NCBI GenBank assembly: GCA_032622095.1
Contig: CP136063.1
Coordinates: 205,579,934 to 205,643,933 of the forward strand
Reading direction: 5' to 3'
Length of the DNA stretch: 64,000 nucleotides
DNA from: Siphonodentalium dalli
Taxonomy: Eukaryota; Mollusca; Scaphopoda; Gadilida; Siphonodentaliidae
Positions 56,201-64,000 of the stretch are shown here, in pieces. The notes below the pieces were generated by a model, which was not told the DNA's origin, searched no databases, and was given only the letters and a program-made list of their open reading frames with translations. The translations under genes were made by a program, and so were the position numbers. The first letter of the stretch is position 1, and every line of letters starts with the position of its first letter.

Positions 56201-56710
56201 CCCCGATCCATGTTCTTCCTAGACCCATGTTCTTCCTAGACCCATGTGCTTCCTAGATCCATGTTCTTCCCCGATCCATGTGCTTCCTAGACCCATGTGC
56301 TTCCCCGATCCATGTGCTTCCTAGATCCATGTGCTTCCCCAATCCATGTGCTTCCCCGATCCATGTGCTTCCTAGATCCATGTTCTTCCCCGATCCATGT
56401 GCTTCCTAGATCCATGTTCTTCCCCGATCCATGTGCTTCCTAGATCCATGTTCTTCCCCGATCCATGTGCTTCCTAGACACATGTGCTTCCCCGATCCAT
56501 GTGCTTCCCCGATCCATGTTCTTCCCCGATCCATGTTCTTCCCCGATCCATGTTCTTCCCCGATCCATGTGCTTCCCCGATCCATGTGCTTCCCAGATCC
56601 ATGTTCTTCCCCGATCCATGTTCTTCCCCGATCCATGTGCTTCCTAGACACATGTGCTTCCCCGATCCATGTGCTTCCCAGATTCAAGTGCTTCCCAGCT
56701 CCATGTGCTT
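53203..56710. repeat. 17-bp minisatellite, about 200 copies (3.5 kb)
   Basis: The unit is GATCCATGTGCTTCCCC with variants at defined positions (CCCAGATCC, CCTAGACAC, GTTCTTCC). The variant pattern around 55090-55610 recurs at 55719-56239, an offset of 629 bp or 37 units, showing block duplication. Open frames over the array on both strands are by-products, since the unit lacks stops. Confidence 0.97.
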
Positions 56711-57214
56711 CCGATGACATAATTCCACTTTCTGCCTCAAAAGTCAACTACTTCGCGTATTTCGCAGTCATGAATTAAGCATGAAGATATTAACCAGGAA
56801 GTGATTTCATTGCATGATTTCTTAATAAATGCAATTCATTCGTAATTGATAAGAATTCTCGAGAGGTATGGAGATCCACTCATTTCACTTGATCCATCAC
56901 ATGCCATCCACGCTCTGTACATTCACTGTGATTCACCAATTCCCCCTTTTTATTGAACATAGGAGTAAATCAATCAAATTTTATGTAAAGCACGAAACCT
57001 GTGTTAGAAGACACAAAGATGAATAAGATATCGAAGAAAACATTTTCCAAGTGCAGAATTACGTAAATGTCGCTAAATGTGGAATTAAGGTTTTCGGCTA
57101 TTGATTTGTGTCATTGGGAATCATCATTCGTGTGAATGAATGCGGTCCGAGAGTATTGGCTTATAATTGTAACTAATATGTCAGATATTCGGCTACATGA
57201 CTTCCTCTTGGGTG
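56711..57214. other. Intergenic, nothing recognised
   Basis: No element or exon seen. Confidence 0.4.
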
Positions 57215-57466
57215 TTAACCCTTTCATGATGGGAGCTGTGGTGGTGCAGCATTAAAGACCCTGTGCCAGTGCATTCTCTTATATATCTGAGTCTCCCATA
57301 AATAAGAGAATGGAATGCATGGCTTACAAGGTGAAGGTAAATATTATTTGGCCAATGTATTCTCTTATATATCCAAGGCTCCCTCTGTGAGACTCTCATA
57401 TATAAGAGAATATATTGTCACTGGGTTTTCTCAAAATTTCAGGAAGATCCATAATGGAAGTGTTAA
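57215..57466. mobile_element. TTAA-B element
   Basis: TTAACCCTTTCATGATGGGA to CATAATGGAAGTGTTAA. The left hairpin is partly deleted and the right one decayed. Confidence 0.8.
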
Positions 57467-57514
57467 CCCTTTTCAAGATGTGCTGTTCTATATTAGGTTC
57501 TAAATTAACACTTA

Positions 57515-57575
57515 TCTGGGGGTTCTCAGTGGCTCAACTGGTTAGGTGCATGGTGCATTAGACCTTAGTGCAATG
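57515..57575 (+). repeat. Possible tRNA-derived SINE fragment
   Basis: GTGGCTCAACTGGTTAGGTG resembles a tRNA A-box region. No B box is visible before the hAT-M insertion at 57576 or after it. Confidence 0.25.
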
Positions 57576-58368
57576 CAAGGCTTGATATAATGCAGAATGA
57601 CTTTGCGGAATGAGGTCCCTGGAGGGTGTATTTAGTGATGCCACCCCTGGGCACCCCACACAGCGGGTTAGCATCACCAAATTCACTCTCTGGTGACCTC
57701 ATTCTGCCTAGGCCTCATCTTCTGGGAAGTATTTATAGATATATAAATACAACTCATCAGCGAGATTCTCTTTGGAAGTGGGATGAGCAAACAATTAGTA
57801 GAAACTTCAGGAAATATATAAATTAAAAAAAAAAAAAAGTTAAACCAAGGCAAGGCTTACATCTTCACTGATATCGTCAAAGAACATACTCCTTTCAAAT
57901 AATACAGGAAACAAAGTTCTAAATTACCAAATCTGAATCATCCAGATCCTAAATTGTGATCATATGTTGAGGAGTAATTAGCACACCTTTCCGTAAAAAA
58001 AAACCGGGAAAAACATGGGATTTATCTACTACAGACACTTACACCTTTTGGCCTCAATAGTCTAGACTAGAGCGCATTCTTGGCTTTTGTCTTATCTAAC
58101 ATTGTTTTTAGTTACATTTTCCCTTCCAATTTCTATATCCCCCTAATTTGCAGAATATAAAATGGATAATCAAGGTTACTAGTGGGTGAACATCACCGAC
58201 CTCAACTGGGGAGGAACTTCAATATGATCCTAGGTCTCCCATAGCAGTTGAGGCCTTAGCAAAATGAGGGTTCCCAGAGTGTAAATTTGCTTGCAGCATC
58301 GCATCACTAAATTCACCCTCTGGGGAACTCATTCTGCAAATGTCAGACGCACTATATCTCCAAGCTTG
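57576..58368. mobile_element. hAT-M element with perfect 8-bp duplication and an insert
   Basis: Flanked by GTGCAATG at 57568-57575 and 58369-58376. The ends are degraded AAGGCTTG and CAAGCTTG. The central section is interrupted at about 57740-58098 by 350 bp of unrelated sequence containing a run of 14 A. Confidence 0.9.
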
Positions 58369-58376
58369 GTGCAATG

Positions 58377-58711
58377 GAGTGATTTCATGGCCTTTCCTCC
58401 AATGAGTCCAATTGTAAACTGATGTCGTGATATAGCATGTTGTCTGAAAACGTCACAACGATACATGTAAATCCAAAATTAACAAACAAACACCAATTTC
58501 CATCTTGGAAAAACAATTGGTCTACATTCCTCAGTTTCTTCACAGGGGCTTAATTATTCCAAACACAGACAAAAATGAGAGAAAAATGTGTTCATACCAA
58601 TAAGAGTTCAATTATAGGAATTTATATTTCTATATAAAATATTTAAAATGAATTATGGATTGTTATTGATAGATTATTTATTTATTACTATAGTTGTTTT
58701 GTTATCTTCAT
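58377..58711. other. Intergenic, nothing recognised
   Basis: AT-rich, with no recognised features. Confidence 0.35.
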
Positions 58712-59024
58712 TTAACCCTTTACCCAACAGAACGGCCCTGTGCCAATGCATTCTCTTATATATGCGAGTCGACCATAGGTCGCCTCGCATATATAAGAGA
58801 ATGCATTGGCTTAACACATTAAAAATTATAAAATTGTTAAAGAATGTAAGAAAAAATGGTAAAAAGTGTTAAAAAAAGATTTTTTTTTAGGCCAATGCAT
58901 TCTCTTATATATGCGAGGCGACCTATGGTCGACTCGCATATATAAGAGAATGCATTGGCATAACTGTAACCATCACAATGTGGTCAATGAGCCGGTTCCA
59001 ATGATATCCATATTTGTATGGTTT
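58712..59024. mobile_element. TTAA-A element, inverted, right end replaced
   Basis: TTAACCCTTTACCCAACAGA, both hairpins (about 58741-58810 and 58891-58959), then the asymmetric section breaks off after ATCCATATTTGTATGG, where a dispersed repeat begins. Confidence 0.9.
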
Positions 59025-59945
59025 TTAGCTCACCTGAGACGAAGTCTCCGGTGGAGCTATAGTCATCACTCCTCGTCCGTCGTCCGTCCGTGCGTCCGTC
59101 TGTCCGTCCGTCCGTCCGTCAAACTTTTTTTAAGCATCTTCTCCTCTGAAACCATCATACCGAATTGGTTCATATTTGGTGTGGATGTTCCCTAGGTGAC
59201 TCTCATTCAGATTTGTTCAAATGAGGTCACCAAGTCAAATAGTTTTGATGTCAGGACCATAACTATTTTTCCACATAGTAATTCTTAAAACGACTTCTTT
59301 TCTGAAGTTGTCGGGCCGAATGGGTTCATATTTGGTATGAGGGTACCTTGGGTGACTGTGGTTCAGATTTGTTCAAATGAGGTCACTGGGTCAAATGTGG
59401 GTGGGGCTATGGACATAAATCTGAATTTTTTAATTTTTTTTTCAATTTAACTTATTTCTCAATTTAACCAAAAAACAATATATATATATATATTTTATTT
59501 TTAATAAATAATTTTTTTTTATTAAATAAAATATTTTATTTTTAAATAAAATAAAAAAAAACTCATTAAAATTTTGAAGAACCTATGACTACATCTTTGG
59601 GAGGGGGGGGGGAGGTACCTCTAGTCACTCCACTATATTTGGTTGAAATCAGGGGTTTGGGAGAAATCAGGAACAGACAGATGTACAGAAATGTTCAGTA
59701 AATTGCTTTAATCATATGTATTCTCTACTACACCAAGCCACCCATGTGCTCTGATGGACCCATGTTTATACAACTGGCAGATGGGTAGATAACATCTGCT
59801 GTGCTTTCCATCCCCAGAGAGTGTAATTCATGTCATTTGTAATTTAAATGAGATTAATGGTGTTATCAATGAAGCACCCTTGTTGTTTACATTATCACTC
59901 AGTGGTCATTAAAATCAGATTATTTTCATTTTCTCCAAGTTTGAA

Positions 59946-60425
59946 TTAAGAGAGTCTGGCATTAGCAGAATGAGGTTCCCAGAGGGTGATTTATGTTGCT
60001 CCACACAGCAGGCTAGCATAACCAAATACACCCTCTGAGAACCTTATTCTGCTTAGGCCTCATCTTCTGGAAAGTATCTAGAGTCTCAAGATCTCATTCT
60101 GCTTAGGCCTCATCTTCTGTGAAGTATCTATAGTATCAAATTTACTTTGTTGTTAGTTAAATTTCCCTTCTAGGAAGTTTATATATCCCCTAATTTGCAG
60201 AAGATAAAATTCATGATTGAGGTGCTCAATGGGTGAACGTCACCAACTTCAACTGGGGAACTTCAATCTTATTCTAGGTCTTCCATAGCAGTTGAGGGCC
60301 TTATCAGAATGAGGTCCCCAGAGGGTGAATTTAGTGATACTAGCCCGCTGTGCAGGATAGCGTCACTAAATTCACCCTCTGGGGACCTCATTCTGCAAAT
60401 AACAGACAGACTATTTCAAGGCTTG
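59946..60425. mobile_element. hAT-M element
   Basis: GAGAGTCTGGCATTAGCAGA at the left, two palindromes, a central section with a short duplication of CATTCTGCTTAGGCCTCATC, and ACTATTTCAAGGCTTG at the right. Confidence 0.75.
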
Positions 60426-60482
60426 ATTGTATAATACATTGTGTTGCTTGAAGCCAGACAATTACAATGTAGGAACAGACAT

Positions 60483-60716
60483 GCTTTTAGTGATGCTATC
60501 CCACACAGCGGGCTAGCATCACCAAATTCACCATCTGGAGACCTCATTCTGCTTAGGCCTCATCTTCTGGGAAGTATCTATAGTATCAAATTTACATTGT
60601 TGTTAGTTAAATTTCCCTTCTAGGAAGTTTCTATATCCCCTAATTTGCAGAAGATAAAATTCATAAATGAGGTGCCCAATGGGTGAATATCACCAACTTC
60701 AACTGGGGAAGTTAAT
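60483..60716. mobile_element. hAT-M partial copy
   Basis: TTTTAGTGATGCTATCCCAC through the central section to CACCAACTTCAACTGGGGAA; the right end is missing. Confidence 0.65.
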
Positions 60717-61230
60717 TCTTGTCCTTATCAGATTTGTGAAAATGGGATCACAAAGTCAAATAAGGGCAGAGCAAGAGACTTAACTATTTCACTACATAGT
60801 AATTCTTAAAATATGTTTGCAAGAACTAGTTGGCTTATATAGAATGGAATGTTCTTCCTTGACTGCAATTCAGATTTTTTTAATGGGGTCACCTGGTCAA
60901 ATAGGGGCCAAGCGAAGGACAGTTTCCCTCTTAATATGCTTCCTTCACAAGGACCATCAGGTCTATTTTACTGATATTTATGGTATGTATGAAGGGTTCT
61001 TTGGTGTCTGGGATTCAAATTTATTCAGATGGGGTCACCAGGTTAAATAGGGTGGGACCAGGGACATAACTATATGTCTCTATAGTAATTCTTAAAATGT
61101 CTTCTCAAGAGAGTTTGGACTATTTAGCTTTAATACATATAGTATGGAGGAATCAGGAGGATCCTTTAGTGACTGAGATTCAGATTTGTTAAAATGAGGT
61201 CAACCTGTCAAGAAATGGCAGGCTATGGGG

Positions 61231-62296
61231 AGTTAACACTTTTGTGTCCAATAAAATCATCGAAATACCAAATTCATTAAAACATCTACCTTGGAACCAC
61301 CTGACTGATTGGTCTGACATACATGTATTGTGTTTTGGGTCCATGGATAATTGGGCTTCAAACATGTTTAAATGGTTTTAGAAAAAGGCGCTTGTGAGAT
61401 TGGAAATTTCCAACAATTGAGAAAGTTTGAGGTGTCGGTTGTGAAATTCGAACCTAAGACTTGGGAGTCTGGAGCCCGGTCGGGAGGGGACTTGTTGAGC
61501 TGGAGGAGGGGGGTGATCAGTAGTGTACAGTTGGCAATTTCAAGGTGGATTTTCACCAAGCTACATACTTGAAGTCTCTCTAGCCACATATCCTGTTTAA
61601 ATCTACTTCTTTTAAAGTGATTATGAAAAGAGCTGACTGTTTTGGTCTCCAAAGTCCCAGTCTTATCAGTCTTTGCAGTCTGGTGAGCGACCCCACAGTC
61701 ATTGACTGTCTTGTTATAAACTATAACATGAGTAATAATATACAAAATTGGATAATAATTATGAAATTGTACAGCAATTGTCAACCCTATAGAAACTACA
61801 GGCATGGTACCGCTATTATTGCTCCAACAATGGCCTTGTCAGCTTAACATTGTTAGTATTATTTGTAACTGCACTCGGATTCAGCACTCCTCATTACACT
61901 GTTGATTTTCTTTCCTTTTCTGCTTGCCGTACATGTAAATGCTAAACGATTAACTCTACCATTACTCTGCCATCTAAACTACTCTAGCTGTCTAATGTCT
62001 ATACTCAATATATGGTGTGATTATGTCCTCAATTAAGTCACTGAAGAGCATACGCGATTGATAAAATATTTAGTTTTCAGTTAAAATTTACTAAATTTAT
62101 TAGATGTTTAAGCACGTACATGTCTACCTATTCAGATCACAACATTGGAATTCGCATGGACCTTAGTGTATGCATATACAAGTACATGGTCGTTATATAT
62201 GTACTGCCATGATATTTGTGTTTGATAGGTATACAAAAAATAATAAATAATAATATAATAAATAATAATATAATAATAGAATTCTGATTAATCCCG
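61231..62296. other. Intergenic or TRAPPC13 upstream sequence
   Basis: No exon 1 of the downstream gene could be found. AATAATAATATAATAAATAA microsatellite-like sequence occurs at about 62238-62280. Confidence 0.35.
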
Positions 62297-62364
62297 CTTT
62301 GGGAGACTCGCATATATATAAGGGTTTTCAAAAAAATTCAGGAAGTTCCAATCATGGAAAGTTA
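62297..62364. mobile_element. TTAA-B right-end remnant
   Basis: CTTTGGGAGACTCGCATATA, AGGGTTTTCAAAAAAATTCA and CCAATCATGGAAAGTTAA are recognisable. Confidence 0.6.
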
Positions 62365-62564
62365 AGGTATATTTACACAGGCCTCATAAGATTTGTTTAC
62401 AGTAATCAGAAATACATCATTGCTTACTATAAATAAAGAGGACACCTGACAATAAGTATTGAATTTTCATAGTGAACGTGGTAGCAATACATGTTTGAGT
62501 ACTAATTTGAGTTTAGAACCCTCAATGAAATTTTCTATAATTTTTGTTTGTTTTTGTGTTTCAG

Positions 62565-62733
62565 TGATGAGGCTAACCAGGCCTACCTTGATGTCATATA
62601 AGCCTTTAATATGTGACTCACGAGACATCGGTGGTGACATCATACTGAAGCAGAATGAGAAGGACCTTAGTAAACCTCACGGCCTCAATTACTTCAGTGT
62701 AGGTGATATGATGACCCTACCACAAAACTTTGG
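62565..62733 (+). CDS. TRAPPC13: TRAPPC13 internal exon (N-terminal region)
   Basis: The 169-nt exon lies between an acceptor (TTTTTGTGTTTCAG) and a donor (GG|GTGAGT). Its phases are 1 in and 2 out. It encodes VMRLTRPTL, a variable stretch (MSYKPLICDSRDIGGD), then GDMMTLPQNFG. The openings MRLT+PTL and +LTLPQNFG are hallmarks of TRAPPC13 (C5orf44 family), a subunit of the metazoan TRAPP complexes that act in Golgi and autophagy trafficking. The preceding residues (about 12-15) should be on an upstream exon, and the next exon should begin with Asn; neither was found. The exon lies between a TTAA-B remnant and a TTAA-A element. Confidence 0.88.
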
Positions 62734-62850
62734 GTGAGTTGAATTTAATAACTCCAATAATGATATTTTTTATGTTCTTCGTAGTGATGATGTTTATGCA
62801 GACCTTTATATTATTTGCACATTTAACCACTGCGAGTGCCTTGGGTCCAT

Positions 62851-63250
62851 TTAACCCTTTACCCAACAGAAGGGCCCTGTGCCAATGCATTCTCTTATAT
62901 ATGCGAGTCGACCATAGGTCGCCTCGCATATATAAGAGAATGCATTGGTTTAACACATTAAAAATTATAAAAATTTTAAAGAATGTAAGAAAAAATGGTA
63001 AAAAGTGTTAAAAAAATATTTTTTTTAGGCCAATGCATTCTCTTATATATGCGAGGCGACCTATGGTCGACTCGCATATATAAGAGAATGCATTGGCACA
63101 TGGCATAACTGTAACTATCACAATGTGGTCAAGGAGCCGGTTCCAATGATATCCATATTTGTATGGTTCTATTGAGACAGACCGAAGATATTTTAGGCTG
63201 TTGAAGCTTTATTTGGCCGGTTTTGGCCGGTTTGTTGGGTAAAGGGTTAA
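62851..63250. mobile_element. TTAA-A element, complete, 5' of LINE fragment
   Basis: TTAACCCTTTACCCAACAGA to TGTTGGGTAAAGGGTTAA, with both hairpins (62880-62948 and 63030-63098). LINE-derived sequence begins immediately after its right TTAA. No LINE sequence is recognised left of it, so it may have inserted near the LINE 5' breakpoint. Confidence 0.93.
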
Positions 63251-63877
63251 CAATACTGAAATCTGATGAAGAGAAAGACCTCGGTGTATTCATTGATAAA
63301 ACAATTAAACTTTGACAAAGACGTAAACGAGGCAGTAAATCGGACTCACGGCATCATGTATAGATCGTTGATATACAGAGAGGAGGACATTGTTGTCCCC
63401 TTGATAAAAGCATTATTACGACCGGTTTTGGAATACGGGAATCTGTTATGATCAAGTAAATGCATAAAACATTTGAAAGCCATAGAAGGTGTGCAGCGAA
63501 GAGCAACTAAGCTAGTACCAAAGGTCCGGAACCTACCATATAGAGAAAGGCTGATTAAACTCAGTCTTATGTTGTTGAAGTATAGGAGGCTGAGGGGGGA
63601 TCTTATTGAAACATATAAGATTCTCTGGGGTTCCTACAATCTTGAACCTGACAAGTCTATGTTCCAGAGGGTATACGAATCGAGAACGAGGGGCCACACC
63701 CACAAATTACACCTCAATAGATGCAACAAAGACATCCGTTTGCACTTCTTTACTGAAAGAGTGGTGCATCATTGGAACAATTTATCACAGTTCGGGATAG
63801 AATCGGAAGACCTGAAAACCTTCAAAGAAAGACTTAATTCGGAACTTTGGAACATCAGATATGAATTCAATGAGTAA
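63251..63877 (+). pseudogene. LINE reverse transcriptase, C-terminal fragment
   Basis: The translation shows KDLGVFID, ALLRPVLEYGNLL, AIEGVQRRATKLVPKVRNLP and YRRLRGDLIETYKIL. These are typical of the thumb and C-terminal part of CR1/jockey-group (or related) non-LTR reverse transcriptases. A frameshift near 63297-63311 separates KTIKL from NFDKDVNEAV. A TGA at 63449-63451 replaces what is usually Trp or a similar residue before SS.K. The last 134 codons to TAA at 63877 are open. It is 5'-truncated, as expected of LINE copies, and sits in the TRAPPC13 intron. Confidence 0.9.
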
Positions 63878-64000
63878 CAATCCAATACCGTACATATATA
63901 CTATGAACAGACAGCTTGCAATCCGTGAAAACTTCAAATTAGATTTTATATTCCGTAATTTTGCGCTAAAAGCCATCACGACTTGTTGCCAACATATATA
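63878..64000. other. End of window, possible LINE 3' tail
   Basis: AT-rich sequence directly after the LINE stop; possibly its 3' UTR, but no terminal repeat is visible before the window ends. Confidence 0.35.

Larger units (their letters stand above)
59026..61230. repeat. Dispersed repeat with GTCC tract, in several tandem-like blocks
   Basis: It opens TAGCTCACCTGAGACGAAGT, continues to a (GTCC)n stretch (59080-59120), and contains recurring phrases TTCAGATTTGTTCAAATGAG and GGTCACCAAGTCAAATAG near 59210, 59370, 60890 and 61035. This type is common in bivalve genomes (recalled, not searched). hAT-M copies interrupt it. Confidence 0.6.

Noticed and set aside
53203-56710. CRISPR-like alternation of conserved and variable units
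   Set aside because: There are no unique spacers; units are directly contiguous with point variants, and the context is an animal genome.
53061-56778. Dozens of Cys/Pro-rich open frames over the 17-bp array
   Set aside because: All are frame shadows of the same minisatellite, and they change register every 17 bases between three equivalent frames.
57515-57575. Functional tRNA gene
   Set aside because: Only an A-box-like stretch is present; no B box, no cloverleaf and no terminator T run.

Overview
The window is animal nuclear DNA, most likely from a mollusc (probably a bivalve). It is AT-rich and intron-rich. Only two host genes are recognisable, and almost everything else is short foldback transposons, minisatellites and dispersed repeats. 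The mollusc assignment is an inference from the repeat landscape (the 'agttatggccc' and 'agctcacctgag...(gtcc)n' dispersed repeats and the extreme MITE load), not from a diagnostic gene.

Gene 1 (minus strand, about 40.5 to 10.0 kb) is a complete SLC10-family (sodium/bile acid cotransporter-like) gene with three coding exons: 40476-40180, 22466-22295 and 10704-10013. They are separated by introns of about 17.7 and 11.6 kb. The exons join in phase (0, then 1) and give a 386-residue, roughly nine-helix membrane protein. Gene 2 (plus strand, right end) is represented by one internal exon, 62565-62733, which matches the N-terminal part of TRAPPC13 (TRAPP complex subunit 13). Its first exon was not located and its later exons lie beyond the window. 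A 3'-terminal LINE reverse-transcriptase fragment with a frameshift and an in-frame stop (63251-63877) sits in the following intron.

Mobile elements, with the names used below. (i) TTAA families, piggyBac-like by their TTAA target duplications and CCCTTT ends: TTAA-A (ends CCCTTTACCCAACA), TTAA-B (CCCTTTCATGA), TTAA-C (CCCTTTCTTTACTAAATA), TTAA-D (CCCTTTSAGTGCCA), TTAA-E (AAGGGGTACTGTACCC) and TTAA-F (CTCTTTCGCTGCCA). Several share one hairpin module whose arm reads CATTCTCTTATATATGCGAG. (ii) Mar-1, a Tc1/mariner-like near-perfect palindrome starting TACAGTAATGC, with about 20 copies. (iii) hAT-M, a palindrome-ended element of about 450-600 bp (ends CAAGCCT); two copies have perfect 8-bp target duplications. 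(iv) A 1.18-kb hAT element at 46854-48029 with a perfect 8-bp duplication.

Tandem arrays are a 48-bp unit (24.9-27.5 kb, inside SLC10 intron 1), a 17-bp unit (53.2-56.7 kb), a different 17-bp unit (42.3-43.35 kb), and shorter arrays of 21, 34, about 55, about 60 and about 76 bp. Open frames across these arrays arise because the units are stop-free, not because they are genes.

The most interesting signals are: foldback elements whose two arms carry the same private substitutions; one hairpin module shared among families with unrelated ends; TTAA elements sitting 5, 23 and 39 bp from splice sites of all three SLC10 exons; and SLC10 residues that depart from the known Na+-site consensus.
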